Part shown: piece by piece, positions 19,914 to 28,367 of the stretch
Layout of the letters: every line of letters begins with the position of its first letter
How positions within the stretch are numbered: the first letter of the stretch is position 1
Source: Pseudoalteromonas piscicida
GTDB lineage: Bacteria; Pseudomonadota; Gammaproteobacteria; Enterobacterales; Alteromonadaceae
Reading direction: 5' to 3'
NCBI RefSeq assembly: GCF_000238315.3
Contig: NZ_CP011924.1
Coordinates: forward strand, 3,928,001 to 3,992,000
DNA: 64,000 bases
Position numbers and translations under genes: made by a program
The notes under the pieces: model-generated
The model's database searches: none
What the model saw: the letters and a program-made list of their open reading frames with translations, nothing else
What the model was told of the DNA's origin: nothing

Positions 19914-21080
19914 ATGAAAATTGTAGTTGTTGGAACAGGGTATGTAGGGCTTTCTAACTCAGTATTATTAGCTCAGCATAACGAAGTTATGGCTTTAGAT
20001 ATTGATCAAAATAAAGTGAATATGATCAATGATAAGCAGTCACCCATAGTTGATAAGGAAATCTCAGCGTTTTTGACCACAAAAAAGCTCGATTTAACTG
20101 CAACTACAGATAAAGAATCTGCTTATACAGGCGCTGAATATGTAGTCATCGCTACGTCAACAGACTATGACCCTGAGACAAACTATTTTAATACTAATTC
20201 TGTAGAGTCGGTTATTGCGGACGTTCAAAAGTATAATCGCAATGCCGTTATAGTCGTAAAGTCCACTGTACCTGTAGGCTTTACCGAAAAAATTAAATCC
20301 TCCCTAGGCGTTGAAAATATCATATTCTCACCAGAGTTCTTAAGAGAAGGAAAAGCCCTTTACGATAATTTGTACCCGTCTCGTATTATTGTTGGTGAAC
20401 GCTCTGAGCGTGCAAAAGTGTTTGCTGATCTGCTAGCGCAAGGTGCGATTAAAGAGAATATTGACACGTTATTCACTGATTCTACAGAAGCCGAAGCGAT
20501 CAAATTATTCTCGAATACTTATTTGGCGATGCGCGTAGCCTACTTTAATGAGTTAGACAGCTATGCTGAATCTCATGGTTTAAACGCTAAGCAGATAATT
20601 GAGGGGGTGTGTTTAGACCCTCGAATTGGCAGTCATTACAATAACCCCTCATTTGGCTATGGTGGCTATTGTTTACCAAAAGACACGAAGCAGCTTTTAG
20701 CCAACTATAAAGACGTACCTAATAATATAATCCAAGCAATTGTTGATGCAAACACAACAAGAAAGGACTTTATTGCCGAGTCAATTTTGCAAAAAGAACC
20801 TAAGGTGGTGGGGATCTACCGATTAATAATGAAAGCGGGATCGGACAACTTTAGAGCTTCTGCTATTCAAGGTGTGATGAAAAGAATAAAAGCGAAGGGA
20901 GTCGAGGTAGTGGTTTATGAGCCTGTACTGAAAGAGGCAACTTTCTTTAATTCTAGAGTAGAAAACAACCTAGATGTATTCAAATGTAGCTGCGATGTAA
21001 TCATCTCTAATCGTATGGTTGAGGAGTTACAAGACGTTACCGAAAAAGTCTACACAAGAGACCTTTTTGGCAGTGACTAG
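19914..21080 (+). CDS. ugd: UDP-glucose 6-dehydrogenase
   Basis: 388 aa, the same length as E. coli Ugd. It oxidises UDP-glucose twice to UDP-glucuronate. Features are GTGYVGLSN at the N terminus, [20 protein letters not shown], the [15 protein letters not shown] segment with the catalytic Cys, and a C-terminal UDP-binding domain. Last gene of the first operon, immediately upstream of a terminator. Its UDP-GlcA could serve either polysaccharide, so the gene may be shared. Confidence 0.95.
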   Translation: MKIVVVGTGYVGLSNSVLLAQHNEVMALDIDQNKVNMINDKQSPIVDKEISAFLTTKKLDLTATTDKESAYTGAEYVVIATSTDYDPETNYFNTNSVESVIADVQKYNRNAVIVVKSTVPVGFTEKIKSSLGVENIIFSPEFLREGKALYDNLYPSRIIVGERSERAKVFADLLAQGAIKENIDTLFTDSTEAEAIKLFSNTYLAMRVAYFNELDSYAESHGLNAKQIIEGVCLDPRIGSHYNNPSFGYGGYCLPKDTKQLLANYKDVPNNIIQAIVDANTTRKDFIAESILQKEPKVVGIYRLIMKAGSDNFRASAIQGVMKRIKAKGVEVVVYEPVLKEATFFNSRVENNLDVFKCSCDVIISNRMVEELQDVTEKVYTRDLFGSD

Positions 21081-21082
21081 GC

Positions 21083-21110
21083 TAGACCTAATTGAGAATA
21101 TACGTATAAT
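21083..21110 (+). promoter_or_regulatory. rfaH promoter overlapping the operon terminator
   Basis: TAGACC (21083-21088), a 16-nt spacer and a perfect TATAAT (21105-21110). The start point would fall near 21117, inside the 5' arm of the terminator stem, so rfaH transcripts lack a full arm and escape termination. Confidence 0.6.
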
Positions 21111-21113
21111 AGT

Positions 21114-21141
21114 AGGCCTAATTCGTTAGGCTTATTTTTTT
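21114..21141 (+). terminator. terminator of the ECA-like operon
   Basis: GCCTAA (21116-21121), TTCG tetraloop, TTAGGC (21126-21131), then TTATTTTTTT. It separates ugd from rfaH. Confidence 0.8.
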
Positions 21142-21155
21142 AGGGAACGCAACGC

Positions 21156-21635
21156 ATGGAATGCTGGTATTTGCTCTACTGTAAACCAAAGCAAGAACAC
21201 AGAGCACAGTCAAATCTTCAAAATCAAGGCATAGAGTCTTGCTTTCCTACTTTCGTAAAAAGAAAAACCTCTAGCTCAAAGGCGGTGGAGCAACCGCTGT
21301 TTCCTCGATATTTATTTGTTAAGCTAGATCCACATTCTTCACACTTTTCTGCGGTAAAAAACACTCGCGGTGTTTCTGACTTTATTCGTTATGGTACCGA
21401 TCTGCAAATGGTGCCAGATGAACTCGTTGCTCAACTAATGAATAAAAATGAAATAGCGGACGAGCTCGACCTTCAAGAAGGCGACTTGGTTCAGTTAACA
21501 GACGGCTGTTACAAAGACATTCACGCCATATATCAACAACCTGATGGAGAACTTCGTAGCATTTTATTAATTAAACTGCTTAACCATTATGCACAAATCG
21601 TTGTTGATAACTGTACAATAAAAAAGGTACAATAA
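21156..21635 (+). CDS. rfaH: transcription antitermination protein RfaH
   Basis: 159 aa NusG paralogue. RfaH is recruited to RNA polymerase paused at ops elements and lets long surface-polysaccharide operons be transcribed and translated. The N-terminal domain starts WYLLYCK with Lys10, Arg16 and an NTRGVS (Thr-Arg) stretch matching the E. coli ops-contacting surface. PLFPRYLFVKLDP is the polymerase-binding helix/strand region, and the C-terminal KOW-type domain has the PDGELRSILLI segment. Residue 20 is Asn where E. coli has His. The gene stands alone, with its own promoter, between two polysaccharide operons and directly upstream of an array carrying ops-like elements. Confidence 0.93.
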   Translation: MECWYLLYCKPKQEHRAQSNLQNQGIESCFPTFVKRKTSSSKAVEQPLFPRYLFVKLDPHSSHFSAVKNTRGVSDFIRYGTDLQMVPDELVAQLMNKNEIADELDLQEGDLVQLTDGCYKDIHAIYQQPDGELRSILLIKLLNHYAQIVVDNCTIKKVQ

Positions 21636-21783
21636 AAACTTCATCCTTTGTTCTTATTTAATTGTTATAAAAAGGGTGTAATCTGGTTTGGCTGTAAACT
21701 TCTTCACGTTGTTAGAAAGATTACATTCGCATAGTGGAACGTTTGCAATTTTGTAGCTGTAACTTAAAAGCTCAAACCATTTC

Positions 21784-24075
21784 GTAGCAGCGACTTTATG
21801 TCGCGACAGAATGATTCTAGCGCGGCTTTACGCCGCGAAGACATAAACACCCTGGGTCAATGTGGTAGGAGCGAGTTCACCTCGCGATCTTTATATTTAA
21901 ATTAAACCAGCATTTAGGAGCTGCAACCTAAGGGCGGAAGCGTGCTTAAATGCCGTAGCAGCGACTTTATGTCGCGACAAAATGGTTCAGGCGCGGCTTT
22001 ACGCCGCAAAGACATAAACATCTGGGTCGATGTGGTAGGAGCGAGCTCACCTCGCGATCTTTCACTAAAACTAAAACCAGCATTTAGCAGCTACAACCTA
22101 AGGGCGGAAGGGTGCTTAAATACCGTAGCAGCGACTTTATGTCGCGACAAAATGGTTCAGGCGCGGCTTTACGCCGCAAAGACATAAACATCTGGGTCGA
22201 TGTGGTAGGAGCGAGCTCACCTCGCGATCTTTCACTAAAACTAAAACCAGCATTTAGCAGCTACAACCTAAGGGCGGAAGGGTGCTTAAATACCGTAGCA
22301 GCGACTTTATGTCGCGACAAAATGGTTCAGGCGCGGCTTTACGCCGCAAAGACATAAACATCTGGGTCGATGTGGTAGGAGCGAGCTCACCTCGCGATCT
22401 TTCACTAAAACTAAAACCAGCATTTAGCAGCTACAACCTAAGGGCGGAAGGGTGCTTAAATACCGTAGCAGCGACTTTATGTCGCGACAAAATGGTTCAG
22501 TCGCGGCTTTACGCCGCGAAGACATAAACATCTGGCTCAATATGGTAGGAGCGAGTTCACCTCGCCGATCTTTCACTAAAACTAAAACCAGCATTTAGGA
22601 GCTGCAACCTAAGGGCGGAAGCGTGCCTGAATACCGTAGCAGCGACTTTATGTCGCGACAGAATGGCTCAGTCGCGGCTTTACGCCGCGAAGACATAAAC
22701 ACCTTGGGTCAACGTGGTAGGAGCGAGTTCACCTCGCGATCTTTCACTAAAACTAAAACCAGCATTTAGGAGCTGCAACCTAAGGGCGGAAGCGTGCCTG
22801 AGTGCCGTAGCAGCGACTTTATGTCGCGACAAAATGGTTCTAGTGCGGCTTTACGCCGCGAAGACATAAACACCTTAGGTCAATGTGGCAGGAGCGAATT
22901 CACCTCGCGATCTTTCACTAAAACTAAAACCAGCATTTAGCAGCTACAACCTAAGGGCGGAAGGGTGCTTAAATACCGTAGCAGCGACTTTATGTCGCGA
23001 CAGAATGGCTTTACGTCGCGAAGACATAAGCATCGGGCTCAATATGGTAGGAGCGAGTTCACCTCGCGATCTTTTACTAAAACTAAAACCAGCATTTAGG
23101 AGCTACAACCTAAGGGCGGAAGCGTGCCTGAGTGCCGTAGCAGCGACTTTATGTCGCGACAGAATAGTTCAGACGGGCTTTACGCCGCGAAGACATAATC
23201 ACCTTGGGTTAATGTGGTAGGAGCGAGTTTACCTCGCTATTTTTTACCTAAACCGAAACCAACATTTAGGAGCTACAACCTAAGGGCGGAAGCGTGCCTG
23301 AATGCCGTAGCAGCGACTTTATGTCGCGACAAAATGGTTCAGTCGCGGCTTTACGCCGCGAAGACATAAACATCTGGCTCAATATGGTAGGAGCGAGTTC
23401 ACCTCGCGATCTTTTACTAAAACTAAAACCAGCATTTAGGAGCTACAACCTAAGGGCGGAGGTGTGCCTGAATGCCGTAGCAGCGACTTTACGCCGCGAA
23501 GACATAAACATCTGGCTCAATATGGTAGGAGCGAGTTCACCTCGCGATCTTTTACTAAAACTAAAACCAGCATTTAGGAGCTACAACCTAAGGGCGGAGG
23601 TGTGCCTGAATGCCGTAGCAGCGACTTTACGCCGCGAAGACATAAACATCTTTGGTCAACGTGGTAGGAGCGAGTTCACCTCGCGATCTTCTACTTAAAC
23701 CGAAACCCAGCATTTAGGAGCTGCAACCTAAGGGCGGAAGCGTGCCTGAATGCCGTAGCAGCGACTTTATGTCGCGACAGAATGGTTCAGCAGCGGTTTT
23801 ACCCCGCAAAGACATAAACACCTTAGGCCAATATGGTAGGAGCGAGTTCACCTCGCGATCTTTTACTTAAACCGAAACCAGCATTTAGGAGCTACAACCT
23901 AAGGGCGGAAGCGTGCCTAAATGCCGTAGCAGCGACTTTATGTCGCGACTGAATGGTTCAGACTTAGCCGTAGCAGCGACTTTACGCCGCGACAAAAGGT
24001 TCAAACTCAGCCGTAGCAGCGACTTTATGTCGCGACAAAATGGTTCAAACTCAGACATAGCAGCTTTATGCCACC
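21784..24075 (+). repeat. tandem ~170-bp REP array with embedded JUMPstart/ops-like elements
   Basis: GTAGCAGCGACTTTA starts each of 14 units at 21784, 21955, 22125, 22295, 22465, 22636, 22807, 22978, 23137, 23307, 23477, 23615, 23755 and 23926; two mini-copies follow at 23970 and 24013. The period is 170-171 bp; one unit is 159 bp and two are 138-140 bp, where the first two hairpins have fused. A full unit holds three inverted repeats (GCGAC/GTCGC, GCGGC/GCCGC, GCGAG/CTCGC), two of them preceded by GTAG. Thirteen junctions carry TTAGG-AGCTGCAA-CCTAA or a one-base variant, then GGCGGAAGCGTGC or a variant. Open frames across the array are by-products of the period and have no gene support. Confidence 0.95.
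21909..21945 (+). promoter_or_regulatory. first JUMPstart/ops-like element of the array
   Basis: CAGCATTTAGGAGCTGC begins a stem (TTAGG/CCTAA) with AGCTG in the loop, followed by GGCGGAAGCGTGC at 21933-21945. It aligns with the enterobacterial JUMPstart (hairpin with AGCTG loop, then ops GGCGGTAGCGTG). Further ops-like copies start at 22103, 22273, 22443, 22614, 22785, 22956, 23115, 23285, 23455, 23593, 23733 and 23904. Seven of the 13 read GGCGGAAGCGTGC, four have GGGTGC and two have GGAGGTGTGC. All differ from ops at the T of GGTAG. Function is inferred. Confidence 0.55.
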
Positions 24076-24225
24076 ACCAAGGACCAAAGATTAAATTGCA
24101 AATTAAGAAACAACAAAAATAACAATCTAAAAAAATGAACTCAAACTTGATATAGGCTTTTAACCACATCTCTAGGTAAAAACATAGAATATAGAGTGAG
24201 ATCTTGCGCAAAACCTAGTACTCAC

Positions 24226-24254
24226 TTGCGATTAACAATCGTGCATGCTTTAAT
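24226..24254 (+). promoter_or_regulatory. candidate promoter of the wza operon
   Basis: TTGCGA (24226-24231), a 17-nt spacer and TTTAAT (24249-24254). A CGATT-AAC-AATCG hairpin/operator-like repeat (24229-24241) overlaps the -35. If used, this promoter lies downstream of the array, which would then be outside the main wza transcript. The stretch 24076-24225 shows nothing else recognisable. Confidence 0.35.
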
Positions 24255-24347
24255 TAGCCCACGAAATTTTTATTGCACCTCTACTATTTAATAAAGGGCA
24301 ATAAAAGTAATTAAAAGAAAAGATTACAACACTTTTGGGAAGAAACA

Positions 24348-25463
24348 ATGGCGCTACGCTGTAAAACTATCATTGCTTCAGCCGTTCTGATGACAATGAG
24401 CGGCTGTACACTTGTTCCTGGTGGCCATTTTGAAGGAATCGGCTCTGGTGAACAAACCGCAAATCTAGAACGCGACTTAGAAAAAGTAAATATTCACATC
24501 ATCGACTCTCAGTTAGTTCAAGAGCACAAAATCAAACAAGCCAAAAAAATTGACCGTTCGTCACTTGCTGGTATCGATGTCTCAAACTATGAATATCGTT
24601 TAGGCGTTGGGGATGTCATTACAATTGGCGTTTGGGATCACCCTGAACTTACAATCCCGGCTGCGGTACAAAGAACAGCCGAGTTTGATGGTTTCCGTGT
24701 TCAAGCCGACGGCACTATTAATTTTGCCTACGCCCCAAAAGTTCCGGCAGCAGGTAGAACAGTAAATGAGTTACGTGAAGATCTTACTAAACGCTTAAGT
24801 CGTGTTATCGAAGAGCCCCAAATCGATGTCAAAGTGGTTGGTTTTAGAAGCCAAAAAACATACGTAACCGGTGAAGTAACAAAACCAGGTGTATACCCAA
24901 TCACAGAAACGCCAGTTACGCTAATCGATGCAATAAACCAAGCCGGTGGCCTGACTGAAAGCGCTGATTGGGAAACCGTAACATTTACTCGCGGAGAGAA
25001 AACAGAGGTTATTCAACTCGATGATTTCTATGCTGAGGGTGATATTTCACAAAACCGTTTGTTGCAACATGGTGATATTATTCATATCAGCCGTAATGAC
25101 AAGCGTAATGTTTATGTTTTAGGTGATGTGATTAAAGCGGGCAAAGTAGACGTAAACCGCTATGGTTTAAGTCTAGCTGAAGCACTTACTGATGTTGGTG
25201 GCTTTAATGAACGCACAGCTGATGCTAATGGTGTTTTTGTACTGCGTAAACGCGACCTACAAAAAGACGGTGTGCTTGCAGATGTATATCAACTACACGC
25301 AAAAAATGTTGCCTCATTGGTACTTGCAGAGCAATTTGAACTGCAACCTCAAGATATTGTGTACGTTACTAGCGCGCCACTTGCTCGCTGGAACAAAGTT
25401 ATCAGCTTACTATTGCCTTCGCTATCAACTGTGGATGCAATTCAAGATATTGAAAATCAATAG
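24348..25463 (+). CDS. wza: polysaccharide export outer-membrane lipoprotein Wza
   Basis: 371 aa (E. coli Wza is 379). A lipoprotein signal ends at MSGC (Cys20). Next come a polysaccharide export (PES/BexD-type) domain beginning YRLGVGDVITIGVWDHPEL and two SLBB repeats (TYVTGEVTKPGVYPI; NVYVLGDVIKAGKVDV). The C-terminal amphipathic helix that crosses the outer membrane in Wza corresponds to LARWNKVISLLLPSL. It forms the octameric export channel that docks on Wzc. First gene of the second operon. Confidence 0.95.
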   Translation: MALRCKTIIASAVLMTMSGCTLVPGGHFEGIGSGEQTANLERDLEKVNIHIIDSQLVQEHKIKQAKKIDRSSLAGIDVSNYEYRLGVGDVITIGVWDHPELTIPAAVQRTAEFDGFRVQADGTINFAYAPKVPAAGRTVNELREDLTKRLSRVIEEPQIDVKVVGFRSQKTYVTGEVTKPGVYPITETPVTLIDAINQAGGLTESADWETVTFTRGEKTEVIQLDDFYAEGDISQNRLLQHGDIIHISRNDKRNVYVLGDVIKAGKVDVNRYGLSLAEALTDVGGFNERTADANGVFVLRKRDLQKDGVLADVYQLHAKNVASLVLAEQFELQPQDIVYVTSAPLARWNKVISLLLPSLSTVDAIQDIENQ

Positions 25464-25474
25464 TGTGATTGCTC

Positions 25475-25909
25475 ATGTTTGATAGTGTATTAATGGTTTG
25501 CGCTGGCAATATTTGCCGCAGCCCAACCGCAGAATATGTATTAAAAAGCAAATTGGCAGGTAAGAATATTCAAGTGTCGTCGGCGGGCTTAACCGCGTTA
25601 GAGGGTAAGTCTGCCGATGCAATGGCACAAGAGCTTACTAAGGCGCAAGGTATCGACATGAGTGAGCATCAAGGGCGTCAGCTCAGTGGTGCGCTTGTTG
25701 CGCAAAACAGTCTCATTTTAGTAATGGAACATAGGCACCTTGATGACTTATGCAGCCGTTACCCTCAAGCTCGTGGTAAAACCTTTTTACTTGGTAAATG
25801 GATTGGCGATAAAGAAATCCCCGATCCATACCGCCAGTCTAAAGAAGCGTTTGAACACGTATATGAGCTTATCGATAGCGCCTGTGGCGCTTGGCAACAG
25901 TATTTATAA
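25475..25909 (+). CDS. wzb: low-molecular-weight protein-tyrosine phosphatase Wzb
   Basis: 144 aa. The P-loop CAGNICRS gives the C-x5-R signature (Cys9, Arg15), and the general-acid DP occurs in EIPDPYRQS. It dephosphorylates the Tyr cluster of Wzc so that capsule assembly can cycle. ATG at 25475 is preferred to TTG at 25469 because the protein then begins at the usual family position. Ends 14 nt before the wzc start. Confidence 0.93.
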   Translation: MFDSVLMVCAGNICRSPTAEYVLKSKLAGKNIQVSSAGLTALEGKSADAMAQELTKAQGIDMSEHQGRQLSGALVAQNSLILVMEHRHLDDLCSRYPQARGKTFLLGKWIGDKEIPDPYRQSKEAFEHVYELIDSACGAWQQYL

Positions 25910-25923
25910 GGAATTGCGAGTAT

Positions 25924-28158
25924 ATGAATGCTCAGCCAAATCTAATTTCTCCGCAAAAATCTAAACGAGAAGATACGCAAGAGATCGACTTAATGGCACT
26001 CTTTGGTGCCTTATTAGACGCTAAATGGTTTATTGCCGGTATTACATCGCTGTTTATGTTGTTAGGCGTGGCTTACGCCATATTTAGCACGCCAATTTAT
26101 CAGGCAACCGCAATGGTACAGGTAGAAGAAAAAGGCGGTTCAGTACCTGGCTTTGATGATATGTCTGGTATGTTTGAAAGCACCTCTGCCGCGGTAACAG
26201 AAATCGAGCTACTTAAATCAAGAAGTATTATAGGTGAAGCGGTAGATACACTTAACCTAGATATAGTAGTAGAACCAAAATTGTTCCCTTTATTTGGGGG
26301 GCGAAGCTTTCGTAAGTTCGTACCACAAACTGAAGGTGAAGTTGCGGAAGAAAGCTTTGGCGCAACCTCTTATGCATGGGGCGGTGAAAAGGTAGAGATC
26401 CACCGCTTTAAAGTGCCTAATAGCGCAGAGGGAGCAGAGTTCATATTATTAGCACAAGCGGATGATAGTTTTGTTTTATTAAATGAAGATAATGAAGAAG
26501 TACTTTCTGGTAAAGTTGGGCAAGATGTAAAAGCAGGCCAGTTTGAATTAACCATCAAAACACTTATTGCACGTCCAGGTACTGAATTCTCAATAGTAAA
26601 ACGTAATAGACTTCAAACTATATTAGACTTACAAGGCGCAATTTCAGCATCTGAGAAAGGTAAAGACTCGGGTATTATCAATCTTGCGCTGCAAGATAAA
26701 ACCCCAGCCTACGCAGAAAGAGTACTCGATAAAGTAGCTAGTATTTATGTTCGCCGCAATGTCGAGCGTAACAGCGCTGAGGCACAGCAATCTTTGGAGT
26801 TCTTGGAAGTTCAGCTACCAGATGTTAAGCGCAACTTAGAGCGTGCTGAAAAAGCCTTTAATGAATATCAAATTCGACAAGAATCTATCGATATCAGCTT
26901 AGAAACGCAGGCGGTACTCGAGCAAATTGTGATATTAGAAACAAAACTGCAAGAACTAGAATTAAAGCGCTTAGAACTTGGCCGTAAGTTTAAACGTGAG
27001 CATCCTTCTTACCGTGGTGTGGTAGAGCAAATAGATACCGTAAAACGCCAACGTAATGAGTTAGCAGGCGAAGTTCAAGGCTTGCCAGAAACCCAGCGTG
27101 AGCTATTACGTTTAAAGCGTGATGTAGAGGTAAATAACGAGATTTATACGCTGCTGCTAGGTAAAACACAGGAGTTAGACATTGTGCGCGCAGGCACCGT
27201 TGGTAATGTGCGAATAGTAGATTACGCTGAGGTAAATACAACCCAACCAGTGAAACCTAAAAAAGCACTAATCGTTGTGGTGGCAACTATGCTTGGTGGT
27301 ATGTTAGCCATTGCTATTGTACTTATTCAAAAAGCACTGCATAAGGGGATTGAGGATCCAGGTGAGATTGAAGCATTAGGGTTACCTGTTTATGCAAGCG
27401 TTCCATTTTCTGAATATCAAGTGAAATTGACTGGTTTTGCCAGAGCGCGAAAAGGTAAAACCGCAAAGGCAAAATCGATTTTAGCTATTGATAACCCAGC
27501 AGATCTCTCTGTAGAAGCGCTACGTAGCTTAAGAACAAGTTTACACTTTGCTATGTTAGAAGCTAAAAACAACGTTATTGCTATCTCAGGTCCGAGCCCT
27601 GGTGTAGGTAAATCATTTATCACAGTCAACTTAGCGACAGTCCTTGCCCAAAGCGGTAAAAAGGTGCTTGTCATCGACGGAGATATGCGTAAAGGCTACT
27701 TACAAACTCAGTTTGGCATGAAATGGGATGATGGCTTGAGCGATTATTTATCAGGTCGCTTAGACCTAACTCAAACGATAAAAAATACGCAAGTAGAAGG
27801 GTTAGATGTAATGACTCGTGGCCAAATACCTCCAAACCCTTCGGAGTTATTAATGCATCAAAACTTCACCAAATTAGTTGATGAGGTCAGTAAAATATAC
27901 GATTTGGTGATTATCGATACACCGCCAATCTTAGCGGTAACAGACCCTGCTATTGTGAGTGCGCATGCAGGCACAACACTACTTGTTACCCGATTTGGTC
28001 AAAATCATGCAAAAGAACTAGAAATTACACGTAACCGTTTTGAGCAAAATGGCATCGATGTAAAGGGTGTGGTATTTAATGGCGTAGTTCGTAAATCAAG
28101 CAATGCCTATGGTTACTATGGCTACTACAATTACGAATATAAATCAGACAAGTCATAA
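25924..28158 (+). CDS. wzc: tyrosine-protein kinase / capsule co-polymerase Wzc
   Basis: 744 aa PCP-2a protein. It has a first membrane helix near residues 30-55, a periplasmic Wzz domain with long coiled coil (about 270-420), a second helix near 440-465, and a cytoplasmic BY-kinase domain. Walker A is GPSPGVGKS near 556, Walker A' is VLVIDGDMRKG and Walker B is LVIIDTPP. The C terminus ends in a Tyr cluster (YGYYGYYNYEY), the autophosphorylation site acted on by Wzb. ATG at 25924 is chosen because AAGGA lies upstream and the protein then starts at the normal place. Controls polymer length and export together with Wza. Confidence 0.95.
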   Translation: MNAQPNLISPQKSKREDTQEIDLMALFGALLDAKWFIAGITSLFMLLGVAYAIFSTPIYQATAMVQVEEKGGSVPGFDDMSGMFESTSAAVTEIELLKSRSIIGEAVDTLNLDIVVEPKLFPLFGGRSFRKFVPQTEGEVAEESFGATSYAWGGEKVEIHRFKVPNSAEGAEFILLAQADDSFVLLNEDNEEVLSGKVGQDVKAGQFELTIKTLIARPGTEFSIVKRNRLQTILDLQGAISASEKGKDSGIINLALQDKTPAYAERVLDKVASIYVRRNVERNSAEAQQSLEFLEVQLPDVKRNLERAEKAFNEYQIRQESIDISLETQAVLEQIVILETKLQELELKRLELGRKFKREHPSYRGVVEQIDTVKRQRNELAGEVQGLPETQRELLRLKRDVEVNNEIYTLLLGKTQELDIVRAGTVGNVRIVDYAEVNTTQPVKPKKALIVVVATMLGGMLAIAIVLIQKALHKGIEDPGEIEALGLPVYASVPFSEYQVKLTGFARARKGKTAKAKSILAIDNPADLSVEALRSLRTSLHFAMLEAKNNVIAISGPSPGVGKSFITVNLATVLAQSGKKVLVIDGDMRKGYLQTQFGMKWDDGLSDYLSGRLDLTQTIKNTQVEGLDVMTRGQIPPNPSELLMHQNFTKLVDEVSKIYDLVIIDTPPILAVTDPAIVSAHAGTTLLVTRFGQNHAKELEITRNRFEQNGIDVKGVVFNGVVRKSSNAYGYYGYYNYEYKSDKS

Positions 28159-28265
28159 CATCAGAATCCTAAATGCCAGATTTTATATATCACACTAATT
28201 AGTTCTATTATTTACAACTAATTTATTAATGGTTTAGTGAGAGCGAGCTTTTTAACTAAGTAAAA

Positions 28266-28291
28266 CTTGTTTTCTGTGAATTATAAACAAG
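28266..28291. promoter_or_regulatory. inverted repeat in the wzc-rmlB intergenic region
   Basis: CTTGTTT (28266-28272) and AAACAAG (28285-28291) are a perfect 7-bp inverted repeat overlapping a TATAAA-like element. The 209-bp gap 28159-28367 has no terminator, so rmlB may be co-transcribed with wza-wzb-wzc or have its own regulated promoter. Suggestive only. Confidence 0.3.
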
Positions 28292-28367
28292 AAAGTCATT
28301 TCTTATTTTAAGAACTAAGAAGTTAGCCTATCACTAGCTTTTAATTATAACGAGGAGCTTTCTCCTG

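Noticed and set aside
21942..22527. Three near-identical 81-codon open frames spaced 170 bp apart
   Set aside because: They are created by the tandem repeat period, run through hairpin repeats and have no ribosome sites; not genes.
22885..23698. Longer open frames within the repeat array (111 and 134 codons)
   Set aside because: Same cause: repeat-encoded frames with recurring peptide words, no coding support.
21784..24075. CRISPR array
   Set aside because: The units repeat along their whole length rather than alternating short repeats with unique spacers, and no cas genes are present.
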